This document shows, in pieces, positions 1 to 10,570 of a stretch of DNA of 64,000 nt; the stretch's first letter is position 1, and every line of letters begins with the position of its first letter. Position numbers and translations under genes: made by a program. The notes beneath the pieces were generated by a model. It worked only from the letters and a program-made list of their open reading frames with translations, did no database searches and was not told where the DNA came from. The DNA is taken from positions 150,890,444 through 150,954,443 of the forward strand of contig OZ023273.1 of the NCBI GenBank assembly GCA_964007475.1, in the 5' to 3' direction. Source of the DNA: Hybos culiciformis (Eukaryota; Arthropoda; Insecta; Diptera; Hybotidae).

Positions 1-517
1 AAAAAAAAAATGTTTTTTTTATTTGCAAAAAAAAATTCTTCAATTGTTTGAATATGAATTTATATAGAAAATTAATTATTTATTTACTGTTTTACGATTT
101 ATGTAATTGAAAACTTTGAGTTAAATTATGATCTTCATAAAAAAAACTTCAATTATAAATTCAAAGAAAATGTATATACCTAAATTATGTCTTGTATCTA
201 ATAAAAAAATATTTACTTTCAATTAATTTTAACTATCTGTCAGATATTATTTATCACAATTAATATTCTTTTAGTTTAATATATAAAATAGTATGATTTT
301 TGAAAATGAATAACGTCATTTACACTCACTTCTTTGAGTATTTGAATAAACTCTGCGTTTATCCAAATTTTATGAATTTCCAAAACCTTACTATAAATGT
401 TTAATACGTTTAGGAGAAAAATCTAAATTTAATGAGTGTGAGCATTGAACAATACTTGAATTCTACGTATAAAGGCCTAAAAGAAAATATCGTCGTATCA
501 TCAATCTCTGTGACAAA
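1..517. other. AT-rich sequence without a recognised gene
   Basis: I see no coding frame of useful length and no RNA gene. The stretch is homopolymer-rich AT sequence leading up to the fold-back transposon that starts after the TTAA at 518. Confidence 0.6.
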
Positions 518-913
518 TTAAGAGGACTTGATACCAGTTTTGATTTTTTGTCCCAAAATTTTTTTGAAAAGCAGTTTTAGATTATTTTAAAGTTTAATTT
601 AGAAAAAACATTTCATTCACAACCTCCGAACTGTTTAATAGTTTAAAAGGGTATAAAACTTTTTAGAATCGGTTAAGGCTAAGTGCTCGGAATCTCGTCA
701 AAACCATTTTTTTGTGTCACAAAATGGTTTTGAAGAGATTTCGAGCACTTAGCCTTAACCGATTCTTAAAAGTTTTATACCATTTTAAAGTATGAAACAT
801 TCCTGAGGTTGTGAATGAAATGTTTTTTTTAAATTAAACTTTAAAATAATCTAAAACGGCTTTTCAATCAAATTTTGGGAGAAAAACTCCAAACTGGTAC
901 CAAGTCCTCTTAA
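518..913. mobile_element. Fold-back MITE flanked by TTAA (copy 1, complete)
   Basis: The element is flanked by TTAA on both sides (518-521 and 910-913), which fits a TTAA target duplication as made by piggyBac- or Kolobok-type transposases. It starts GAGGACTTGATACCAG and ends CTGGTACCAAGTCCTC. The two halves are inverted copies of about 190 bases each, meeting near 715-722, so nearly the whole element is a hairpin. It has no transposase frame and is non-autonomous. Related copies lie at 38250-38430 (right half only) and 46396-46757 (right end lost). The terminal sequence alone does not settle the superfamily. Confidence 0.85.
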
Positions 914-3900
914 TGCACTTTTTAGTGCAATATCTGCCCTATTTCCTCCTTGTAAAAACTCAACAGACGTCCCTGGTTAAATCTACATATATATTATATT
1001 TTACAAACAATATTAATCTATATTAATATTTTATATTAAATTTTGAAAAAATAAAAATACAGATGTTTTATATACATTTCCAGCTTAATTAATTATCATT
1101 TGAATCTCAATAAATTTCATTTGCAAATTGTGTAAAAAAAAAAAAGTGAGTCTTCATTAAATTTCGATGCCTTGAAATTATAAGAATATTTTGTTTTTTT
1201 CTGGCCAACAATTTATGTTAAATAAAATCATATTATATTATACATATTTGAATAAAAAAGAGAACGTGCTCATTCAACCGATACATAAAATCCATAAAAA
1301 AAAACAATGGTTTATAACACTTCTTTATTAGCAAAAAAGAAATAAAACTTATTTATATGTTTGGATTTTATTTTAAATATTTATTTTTTTTTTTTTTTGA
1401 GAAAAAGCTTAAAGCTTGAATTAAGTAGCGCGTGATTAGCTTTTTGCTTTGTTTTGTTTTATTTACAAAAATTTATATTCTTTGATAATACGACTTTTAA
1501 ATTGCCACCTTGAAAAGATCAAGGTTAAAATACATGTTAATGGTTAATATTTATTTTTTTTTATTATTCTTTAATATATTTTTATTCCATTTTTAATTTC
1601 CATTGAGTTCGACTATAGTGTGTATGTACTATATGTGTACAATATTTCATTGAGATAAGTTGTTTGAGATTTGAGAGACTATAATTATTCACAACAAAAG
1701 TCAAAACTTCAAAACTAAATTTATTCTTTTAGAATATTAACAAACAAAGTTAACAGAGTATATTGAAACCCTTGGCAAATCTGTCAAGCATTTTTAAACC
1801 CAATTTTGTTAAACATATTTTTTGCGATTATTTTCATAACTTCTGGTCAAATTGATTTACTATTTTTATGAAATACTATATATACCTACACATAATATGA
1901 TTATAACATTGCTTTACCACTAAAATTTGCATACATTTTATGGTTCAATATCTGAAATTTTTTTCTAATAATAATAGGTACCAAAATTTGAAAAAGATCG
2001 AAAGTATTTTCCTTTAATTTAATACAGAAAATAAAATTTCTATGCAGGCATTCGTAACTGACAAACTTACTATTATAAATTGTATTTCTGGAAATGATAT
2101 AAATTTTTGATATACTTATATATACTAAACAACAAAAATTTACATAAAAAAAAATTGGAGTGGTACCATGTACCTACAATTGATAAATCAAAACAAAAGA
2201 GATTGTAATTGAAGATTTAAGGAAAAGCGGGAAAATAGTATATCGCAAAGGGAGTATAACATTTTTTTTTTTTAAACAAAAGACAGATTACGATATCTTA
2301 TTGCTGTAACATATTACATATTATATTTGAAAAATTTTAATATTTGAAAAATTTTGCATTTATGCATTTATGAATCTCAATAATAAAATTAATTTTCGAT
2401 TGCTTAATGTATTTTACAATTTATATTGTGTGTATTGTGTTAAAAAAATACATATATTAAAATAAATTTCTCTAAAAAGAATAAATTTTCCACTCCAATT
2501 AACTTTCTTTTGAAATTCAAGGCAAAATATATTTATGTATGAACATTATAATTATCTTTAGATTTAAAACAGAAAATTTTAAATCTAACTCAGATTTTCT
2601 TTTCATTTTTCTATCTGATTTGAAATTTTGTACAAAAATTGCCGGGAGTTATTTTTAGAAGTTCTTATATATAAATTTGATACAGTAAATTTAAAATCAC
2701 GTACTCAAGATACAGCAATTATAAATAAAAGATTCTTATAAATAATAGATTCTCATCATCTTCATCTCATTTACCTTTAACGTGATCATAATAGCAGCCT
2801 GATACCTTCAACTACCTAAATTACACTTCTTTATAACTTTAAAAAGAGATTTCAAAATAAATTGTTAAAATCATATTCCAATTTTGGGATTTTTTTTTGT
2901 AAGTACATACATTGCAAATTTCAGGCAATTACCTAAAGCAGGAAAATAAATTAAAAAAAAATTATTTTGCTAATGCAAATTCATAAATCAATCCTTATTT
3001 CTGTAAATTGAATTCAAATTATGTAAATAAAAATGAAAATTACAACAAAAATTATTACATAAAATGCATTGCAAACATCAGAAAGACCATTTTAAAATGC
3101 ATATCAACATAAAATCTAATAAAAATTTGATTTAAGGAAAACTATTTATTTTTTTGTTTTTGTCTTTATTGCTATGTAACGTTTGCTAAAAATTTAAAAA
3201 TCGGCATGAAAAACAAAAATTTTCATTTTCAAAAGTTAGCAACACACTATCTTGAAGAAAAATTTTCGTTGCGAAGTCTTTAGACATAAACGACAAATTA
3301 TTAAAATATGAGAATTTTTATTTTCAAATTAAAAGACTGCATATTCTGTATTAAAAAAAAAATTAATTTCGCGCAACATCGAAACTGTTTTGCCCATAAA
3401 ACCATCAATGTTATGTGTTCAAATTTGATATTTTTATTTAAACTTTTAGATCACAACGTAATACTAATTATTGCAATTCAATTCATTGTTTTTATCTGAA
3501 AACGTACCAATAAATATGATGACACGAACTCAGCAACATTTTGGCATGTAAGCGGTATAAGTATATCAATTTGACATTTTCTAATATCCATCTATTGCTG
3601 TAAGATAATTTGCTGGCGATTACTAAAAAAATTGTGTTACATAGCAACACGAGCATATCAAAAATATTTGTATGGTCTTTATTTTAAGTGAATTTTATTA
3701 ATGAATATCAAAACCAGGAAGTTAGAAAAGTACATTGCACTGAACAAAATTATGTATTTCAAATTTTCCTCTATGTTACGAGTATTTTTATTTTTTTTTT
3801 ATAAGAAACATTATTATATCAATACAGTAAAAATAAAAGATATTTTATGCTTGTTTTATAATTTTGCAATCAATTTATGTAAACGCATATACATATTTTA

Positions 3901-5208
3901 TATATGTAAGGTGAAATAAATTTTTTAATTGTATAATTTTTCTAAAAATTTTCATTTGAAAAGAAAAAAATATATATTTTTCTTTTAATTAACTTTTTTT
4001 TTTCTGGCTTACTTCCAAAATACTTATTGAATGTAACATATTAAACCAGCTCACATAAGTAAAGTATACACTTTTAAAATGAATATTGTTGTAACGTGAT
4101 GTTTAGTTAAAGATTCTTTTAAGGATGTGTCCTAATAAAAGTTGAACTAATAAAGCTCTAATTAAATAAGTTTTCGATTATATTTTTTTTCGCGATGATG
4201 AGCACAGAAGAAGTCTTTCTTTGAAATTAATTAATCAATTTTTTTATTGAACTTTTTTATCTGAAACTGATAATTAAAAATTTTTAATTTTTATATCACC
4301 AAAGGGTTAAATAATTTCATTAATTTTAACAAATTGGATGATGAGGAACAAGAGTTACTTCACTTGAGGAAACATATACTGAGCAATAAATTAAATATTA
4401 AGATATGAATTTTTTAATGTCCTCCAACTTGCTTTGGTCCAAAAGGGTAATACTTAAATCAAAAAGCAACCTTCAGCCGTTTTATTTTAATCCAATAAAA
4501 ATAAATAAAATTTAATAGCAGTTTTGAAAAACAAAAAAGCTATAAATTAAATGTAAAATATTATTGTTATTGAAAGCATTTTGTCGAAAAAATTTTGAGT
4601 TAAATTTTTTAATAAAATTGTTCAAGAGTTTTCTTTATTCTTTTTGGATATAAATATTATTTATAATTTAAAATTGATTTTCAAAAATTTTGCTTAAAAT
4701 TTCTCAATTTTTAATTGGTGAATAACATATGCTCACGATATTCTCTCAGAAATGCTGTTTGCTTCTTAACCTGATCTTCTGTACAGTTAACTATACTATA
4801 TAACTAGTACTACTACTCTATAAAACTATATAACTATATAACTACTATATTGTTTAAGAAACTAAATAATTCTTCATCTGTCAATTTTAATCTGCAAATT
4901 CTGTGAAAAACCGAAAAGGTTTAAATTCACTTTACACCTAAAAAATAAATACAGATGTTAATTTTAGACATGGGTATAGATTTTCAAATAATTCTAAATT
5001 CTAATTAGGATTATTTTGAGGATATATAAATTACAAGTTTTCCATTTAACTCTTTTATTTCAAATCCTTATTTGATTTTTCAGAAAGATTTACTGTGGAG
5101 TGCGTTTACTTTTGAATTCTATAATCAAAAAAAACTTCCTCACGGGTGTATTAAAATTAAATTTAATTCAACATCAAATATGCACACATTTTCATTGGTT
5201 TGTGCATA
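914..5208. other. Gene-poor AT-rich intergenic sequence
   Basis: About 4.3 kb with no supported gene. The longest frames (for example 3308-3499 and 3701-3919) are short, rich in Phe, Ile and Lys as expected from random AT-rich DNA, and match no family I know. A low-complexity run of CTA/TATA-type repeats lies at about 4790-4852. Confidence 0.55.
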
Positions 5209-5723
5209 TTTTCTTGGGCTAAAGTGCAGTTTATGGGAACCACTCAGAATGGGCTGAAACTTGGAGGGGGGGTAGAGGCGGTGCCCAAACTCCCAAAACT
5301 GAAATCAGTTCTTGGGGCAAAGGCTCCGTTTCGGAGATAGGGCCCCCCAAAGTTTTCATACATTTTGTATGGGCAATTTTTTTTTTTTGCTCGATTTGCC
5401 CCATTTTTTTTGTAGAGAGTATAGGGCTGGCGCCGCAAATCCCACTGACCAACCTCCAGACCGCCCGCCCGCCGCCCCCCACCACCCCCTCTTGTTTTGG
5501 AACACCCCCTTTATCCTTTTCCCAAAAATAGAGCCAATCGGGCAAAAAAAAAATTTTCCCATACAAAAATGTATGAAAACTTTGGTGGGCCCTATCTCCG
5601 AAACGGGGCCTTTGCCCCAAGAACTGATTTCAGTTTTGGGAGTTTGGGCACCGCCTCTACCCCCCCTCCAAGTTTCAGCCCATTCTGAGTGGTTCCCATA
5701 AACTGCACTAACGCCTTTTCTTG
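5209..5723. mobile_element. 499-bp palindromic MITE with 8-bp target duplication TTTTCTTG
   Basis: The element spans 5217-5715 and is flanked by the exact direct repeat TTTTCTTG (5209-5216 and 5716-5723). Its ends are inverted: GGCTAAAGTGCAGTTTATG on the left and GGCGTTAGTGCAGTTTATG on the reverse of the right. The inverted arms run about 200 bases with few mismatches and enclose a GC-rich centre (about 5430-5510) with a CCGCCCGCCCGCCGCC-type core. GC content is far above the surroundings. The 8-bp duplication fits hAT- or P-type transposition, but the GGCGTTA ends are not typical of either, so I leave the superfamily open. A rearranged relative lies at 9271-9513. Open frames on both strands here are by-products of the palindrome. 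Confidence 0.85.
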
Positions 5724-6721
5724 CTTAATCACGCATCAGAGCATATTAGTCAGTCCTTCATAAGTACTATTTTTAATAATTTAATACTCATCAAAGTTTT
5801 CGCTTCCGTTTCTTGTCAAGTGTGACGTGTCATTCAATTACCTTAAAATTAGCTTCAAACGCTGCAGAACAAGATCAAAGGAAATATGTATTTTTTTTAA
5901 TTTATGTACATAGCTAATAAGTTTGAAATTTGTTTGGTTAAAAAAAATCGAATTATGCAGAAAACACTTTATACGTAAAACAATTTAACTTCTGAGACCT
6001 CAATATATTAAAAAATATATCCTTAATACTATTTAAAAAAGATAAACATATTTTTAAACCGATTATTGAAATCCAATGCTTAACAGGAGGACTACTTTGG
6101 ATTTTCATTATACATACCTATCAATTTATTTTTAATCATAAAAAATTTTTTCCGGGAAACACCATTATTTTTTATAATTGTTTTAAGTTTAAGTTACAAA
6201 TACAAACTATTAAAGTACTGTCATTTCTATATGCTATTTTTGTTATTTATAAAAGTATTAAAATATTTGACATTAGTGAAAAATAATAGCTTTCAAGTTC
6301 TGTATTTTGTTAATCGCAGCGGCAAAATACAAAATGCTAAATTTTTGTTCACGTCACGGGTCCCTCTAAATAAAAAAATATTGAAAAAAAAATATGAAAC
6401 ATAAGGACTATACTTTTTAGACAACTTAATTCGAAAATTCGAATGTAAAATGCTGTAACAGCAAGTAGGAGGATAGCTAGTTATTTTCATTAGGCATATA
6501 AAAATTTTTGTCTAATTGAACTTTATATAAAAAAATATTAATCAAAAGTTTCTTATAAGTAGGCTTTCTTTTTAATTAATTTTTTTCCTTTTTTCTTTAA
6601 TTTCGAAAAATAAGTGAAACACACACGACCGCAGAAGAGAAGGAAGATTGAACGAAGTTCAATACAAAACAAACAGGTTGAGTAATGTTGAACAAAAAGG
6701 AGGACAAAATGAACGCGGCTC
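5724..6721. other. AT-rich intergenic sequence, no gene seen
   Basis: No supported gene. Short minus-strand frames at 6293-6490 and 6597-6794 show no recognisable domain. Positions 6600-6720 are slightly less AT-rich than average. Confidence 0.5.
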
Positions 6722-6826
6722 TGACGTCATTGATATCCAATTTCCATAGTTTTCCATTGTTGTTTTTTTCATTTTTTTTTTTTTTTAAATGCAAATCTAC
6801 ATATTAACCGGATATCAATTACGTCA
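6722..6826. repeat. Inverted repeat with CRE-like TGACGTCA arm
   Basis: Arm one is TGACGTCATTGATATCC at 6722-6738. The reverse complement of 6810-6826 is TGACGTAATTGATATCC, so 16 of 17 bases match. The spacer is about 70 bases and contains a T run. Arm one includes the full CRE palindrome TGACGTCA. It may be the ends of a very short element or a paired binding site; no target duplication is evident. Confidence 0.5.
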
Positions 6827-6878
6827 CTTAAGATTTCTCATAAAAAACACGTATGTTAACGCAACCTGGTTGTATTGA

Positions 6879-7274
6879 TCTTGGATCAGGGTTACCAACC
6901 TTTTCAAATGTTTCCCCCTAAAAAAATAAAATTTCGCCCTAAAAAACCCCTAAATTTTTTTTATAGATATTATAACAGCTATACTTATATACCTATGAGG
7001 ATTTCAAATAGATGCTTGAAGAAAAATATGTAACGCACATCGTAAATTATATAAATAATAAAATTATTTATTTATAATAAAATTAGCAAATAAGGTATCT
7101 TATGAAATGCAATCAAAAATATTACAAATGTCATCTAAATCTTCGCTTTTAAGATCATACATCATACCCCTAAAAAAACCCCTGAAACAAATTACCCCTT
7201 AAAAATCCCTCTGTCAACAAAAAAAACCCCTAAATCTGGGGGAAAACCCCTAAGTTGGTAACGCTGTCTTGGAT
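6879..7274. mobile_element. Non-autonomous hAT element with 8-bp target duplication TCTTGGAT
   Basis: The element spans 6887-7266 (380 bp). The exact 8-bp duplication TCTTGGAT lies at 6879-6886 and 7267-7274. The terminal inverted repeats are CAGGGTTACCAAC on the left and CAGCGTTACCAAC on the reversed right, differing at one base. The CAGGG start and 8-bp duplication are the hAT signature. Near both ends the motif CCCCTAAA and variants recur many times, like the subterminal repeats that hAT transposases bind. There is no transposase frame, so it would depend on an enzyme encoded elsewhere. Confidence 0.87.
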
Positions 7275-8197
7275 AGAACAAAAAATGAAAGCCTATCAAA
7301 ATAAAATTGTCAAATTAACGAAGCCTACTTTGTGTGGCCAACATTAGAATTTTTTGTAAAATAAAACTAAAAAACTAGAATTACCCATTTTTATGATAAA
7401 GAATTTTTACTAAATCACAAATCATGAATAGGCAGGCATGTAAAAAAATTCGGAGTTAAAACTAACTATTTCTCTCAAATGAAAAAAAATATACATAGTT
7501 CTTTTTGTGCACAAATTTACGATTTAACGATTATCCGCGTTATGAAGTAAGCCATGATTGTCAAGCTTTCGAAAACAAAGAATTTTATAAATTTTGGAAC
7601 TGAATGTAAGGGTTGCCTCTATGTTATAATTAATATAAATACACTTCAATAGAAAGTACCTTAAAATATTCTCCAAATTAATTTTATTTTAATAAATTAG
7701 AGGAATTTTGCATTTTTTTTACTACGATTTGCCATTTCCCTATAGACACAATTCCCCAGAAGTAAATTCCAAGACGATTTTTGGAGTTGGGCTGTATTAG
7801 ATACTTACCTAATATATCAAATAATTTTTTTTTTTTTCAAAACGTTTTGCCGGAAAGGATAAAAAAAATTCCTGGGAGGTTTTGAGGAGATAATTTTATA
7901 AGGCTGAAGATACACTCAAGATAAATGACGCGTTTAGTCTGCGCGAGTTCTTAACCTTGACACAAATTCATATATTTTAATTTTTTTGTGAGCTTATCTC
8001 CGGTATTATTTGAAATTCTTTATCCGATAGAGCTAAGACATTCTATATTGACCATTGTCCAACTCAAGTTGAGTAAACATTCAACTTATTTTTATATCAT
8101 GTTTTAAACTGATTTCATTTCATCAATGTTCTAAATTTACGAAAAACAGAAATGGCAACAATGCATCTCTCCCTATCTATTTTTTTTTATGATTTAT
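7275..8197. other. Intergenic sequence between two hAT elements
   Basis: About 0.9 kb without a supported gene, RNA or repeat. Confidence 0.5.
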
Positions 8198-8808
8198 TTG
8201 TTTAGCAGGGTTGCGGGTACTCAAAATGTGGGTATTTCAGACTATCCTTGGGTATTTTTTGGATAATTAATTTTTTGGGTATTTCATCCATTCCACTATA
8301 CATGCACTCAGTATATGAAATAGAGTGCGATTCAAATCACTTGGCTAATAAGCTTTTAAGAGAGGGTAAAATTTGAATAAAATTATTATAAAAAATTGCA
8401 TGAGCTTTTTTTCTTAAATAATTTCCCCTAAATTTTGTATAGAATTTTGTAATGGAAAGGGAAAGCTTTGCATAACGGATTGGTCAAGTGATTTAAATCG
8501 CACTCTAACATACATTTTTTTATTGTCAAGGTTTATAAATTTATAATATTTTTCTTTCCTCTTTTCTTCGAATTTGACAGGCCTTGTAACTGATACCCTT
8601 CGGAAAGTATGTAAAAAAACATGTAGCAGTTCCGTCCTATTTCTTCCGCATTTTACGTTACCAGTTCTTCCGTTTTCTGTTCTGCTTATTCAAGAAATAT
8701 TAAATTTCGTTGAAAATCGAATTTTTGCGTATTTTACCCCACATTTGGGTATTTTCAGATTTTTTTTGGGGAATTCAATAACTTCCATTCGGCAACCCTG
8801 TTGTTTAG
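8198..8808. mobile_element. Non-autonomous hAT element with 8-bp target duplication TTGTTTAG
   Basis: The element spans 8206-8800 (595 bp). The exact duplication TTGTTTAG lies at 8198-8205 and 8801-8808. Both ends read CAGGGTTGC inwards, typical of hAT. The motif GGGTATTT recurs near both ends. A second, unrelated element is nested inside at 8323-8505. The right end lies only about 220 bases before the start codon of the chromodomain gene, so the insertion sits in or next to that gene's promoter region. The frame at 8574-8864 runs out of the element and is not considered coding. Confidence 0.87.
8321..8507. mobile_element. TA-flanked MITE nested in the hAT element
   Basis: Inverted ends GAGTGCGATTCAAATCACTTG (from 8323) and, read from 8505 on the other strand, GAGTGCGATTTAAATCACTTG are bounded by TA at 8321-8322 and 8506-8507. 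A TA duplication with short inverted ends fits a Tc1/mariner-type non-autonomous element. At 183 bp it lies wholly inside the hAT copy at 8206-8800, so it inserted later or was carried along. Confidence 0.75.
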
Positions 8809-9022
8809 CTTTTATTTCGAATTTTGAAACCATCGCTGAATTAACGAGCTTATATTTATTATAAGTTATTTTCGTTCGTCGTACAATCGTACATCTATTA
8901 TATCTAGTGTGAGCTGTTGGCTGAAAATAAGAAAATTTAAAAGAAAAAATTTAAATAAAAAAATTTAAATTAATTTTCTAAATAAAATATAATAATTAAT
9001 TGTTAACAAAATAAAAATAAAA

Positions 9023-9151
9023 ATGCCCAAAGTTTCAAAAAAATCAAACAAATCTGCTGAAAAATCAAAAAAACGCGATGAAGAAAGTGAAAGCGAAAAT
9101 GATGAAGCAACTGAACCTGAAACTGCCGATGAAGAGAAAGCCAATGCTCTT
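9023..9151 (+). CDS. Tandem-chromodomain protein, exon 1
   Basis: The first ATG of an A-rich leader opens a 43-codon exon. It begins with a Lys/Ser-rich basic stretch (residues 1-18, likely nuclear localisation) and turns strongly acidic (about residues 19-39). The in-frame sequence soon hits a stop in T-rich DNA, so a splice is needed. The donor CTT|GTAATT at 9152 leaves phase 0, which fits the exon starting at 9609. The three joined exons give 840 bases including the stop, or 279 residues. The donor is not a strong consensus, so the exact end of this exon is the least certain part of the model. Confidence 0.75.
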
Positions 9152-9262
9152 GTAATTAAAATTCCAATTTTTTATTTTTATTTCAAATTTATTTAAACTT
9201 TTAATAATTTTAATTGAAAAAAAAAAAAAACTAATCAAAAGAAGAACGGTATAAAGAAACAA

Positions 9263-9521
9263 AAAAAAAGGGCTGAAGTGCAGTTTATGGTCCCACTGAC
9301 CAACCTCCAGACCGCCCGCCCGCCGCCCCCCTTTTGTATTGTAACACCACCTATACAGCCATACTATCTACAAAAAAATGGGGCAAATCGAGCAAAAACA
9401 AAAAATTGCTCATACAAAATGTATGAAAACTTTGGGGGGCCCTATCTCCAAAACGGGGCCTTTGCCCCAAGAACAGCCGATTCTGAGTGGGTCACGTAAA
9501 CTGCAGTTACGCCAAAAAAAG
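9263..9521. mobile_element. Rearranged relative of the 499-bp palindromic MITE, in intron 1 of the chromodomain gene
   Basis: The element spans 9271-9513 (243 bp) and is flanked by the exact 8-bp repeat AAAAAAAG (9263-9270 and 9514-9521). Its ends GGCTGAAGTGCAGTTTATG and, reversed, GGCGTAACTGCAGTTTACG match those of 5217-5715. It shares the GC-rich core and most of the right arm but lacks most of the left arm and part of the right. The intact target duplication means it arrived as a shortened element. It lies in the first intron of the chromodomain gene. A strong unused GTAAGT donor lies just downstream at 9546. Confidence 0.85.
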
Positions 9522-9608
9522 ATCTTTTAACAAATTCAAAAGACTGTAAGTTTCAATTTGTTTTTAAATCATGTTTAATTTTTTTTTTTTTTGTGGCTTT
9601 ACTTGCAG

Positions 9609-9766
9609 AGTGAAAAAACCGAGGACAATGGCGCTGACGATAAAGATAAACCTGAAGAAGATGAAGAAGATGATGCAGATTACGAATACGAGGAAGACGA
9701 ACATTATGTACCTCGAAAAGTTTTGGATCACAAAATTGAAAGAGGAGTTTCATTTTATTTGATAAG
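9609..9766 (+). CDS. Tandem-chromodomain protein, exon 2 (acidic region and start of chromodomain 1)
   Basis: The exon follows the acceptor TTACTTGCAG and ends at the near-perfect donor AAG|GTAAGT at 9767. Its 158 bases run from phase 0 to phase 2. It encodes residues 44-95 plus two bases of Arg96: a run of Glu/Asp (about 48-74), then the first half of chromodomain 1 from Tyr76 (HYVPRKVLDHK), ending in the FYLIR strand. Splitting a chromodomain just before its RWKG motif is a natural junction here because the next exon restores the motif exactly. Confidence 0.85.
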
Positions 9767-9966
9767 GTAAGTAACAAATATTGTTACTTTTTTTTTAAAA
9801 TACATATTTCTAACGTCCTCTGCGACGTTAAAAAAAGGTATAGGGGTTATTGTCCCACGAGCGGGTGGGCTAGAGGTCGGTCGGTAGAAATTTAGTGCGT
9901 AAATTAATTTAGATACATATATTTAAATACATAGGTCTTCTTTTTTATTTATTTATTTGTTTTTAG

Positions 9967-10519
9967 ATGGAAAGGTTATGGAAAGAAAGATGACACTTGG
10001 GAGAATGAACACACAATTGTTAAAGATGCAATTGTTGCATACAAAAAACTTCAAGATAACTCAAAAAATTCTAATAAAAAGCCTGCTCCTAAATCTAGAA
10101 CAAAACAAGGTGGTTCGTCAAAAAATATAAAAAGGGATAATAACAAAGAAACAAAAAAAGCTTCACCGAAAGGCAAAAAACGTAATGCACCATCTGATGT
10201 TGGCGAAGAATATGATGTGGAGAAAATTATTGATGTTGGTGATGATTCTAATGGTGAAAGAGTTTTTCGCTTACGTTGGAAAGGTTTTCCAGCATCAGAA
10301 GATACCTGGGAACCAGAATCGCATTTAACATGCGATGCTTTAATTCAAAAATTCTTCCGAGATCTTAAGAAATCTAAAAAATCTGGTTCAGGTGAGAGAA
10401 AAGAATTACGTGAAAATCGTAAAACTCCTGAACGCTCTCGAGCAGCAGGTCAAATAAAAGAAAAATCTAGCCGACGTTTGCATGGTAAAGTTAGAAAAGT
10501 TTACTATGATAGCAAATAA
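9967..10519 (+). CDS. Tandem-chromodomain protein, exon 3 (rest of chromodomain 1, chromodomain 2, basic tail)
   Basis: After acceptor TTTTTAG the exon completes Arg96 and continues WKGYGKKDDTWENE, finishing chromodomain 1 (about residues 75-124). A Lys/Ser/Asn-rich linker (125-175) follows, then chromodomain 2 (about 177-230) with EYDVEKIID, FRLRWKGF and DTWEPE, and a basic C-terminal tail. The aromatic cage positions that bind methyl-lysine in HP1-type domains are filled in both: Tyr76, Trp97 and Tyr100 in the first, Tyr178, Trp200 and Phe203 in the second. The second domain keeps RWKGF and TWEPE, so it is a true chromodomain and not an HP1 chromoshadow domain. The protein therefore differs from classical HP1 (chromodomain plus chromoshadow). 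No helicase or methyltransferase domain is present. It likely reads methylated histone H3 tails in the nucleus; this is inferred from the domains. I do not recognise a named orthologue. Confidence 0.93.
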
Positions 10520-10564
10520 ATATTTCAACATAGATCCTACAAAAAAAAAAAAATTTTCTATTGA

Positions 10565-10570
10565 AATAAA
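10565..10570 (+). terminator. Polyadenylation signal AATAAA after the chromodomain gene
   Basis: AATAAA lies about 45 bases after the stop codon at 10517-10519. Further AATAAA-like motifs follow at about 10583-10590, so the exact site is not certain. Confidence 0.5.

Noticed and set aside
5231..5701. Two 129-codon frames on opposite strands with nearly the same C-terminal halves
   Set aside because: They arise because the DNA here is a palindrome: both strands read the same arm. The composition is that of the GC-rich MITE and no domain is seen.
8574..8864. 96-codon plus-strand frame upstream of the chromodomain gene
   Set aside because: It starts inside the hAT element and crosses its end and target duplication; no known domain.
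9278..9499. 73-codon plus-strand frame
   Set aside because: It lies inside the MITE at 9271-9513 and repeats the translation of the 5217-5715 arm; not a gene.
9553..9777. Minus-strand frame over the chromodomain exon 2
   Set aside because: A shadow of the coding strand: the plus strand has splice sites, correct phase and a clear chromodomain.
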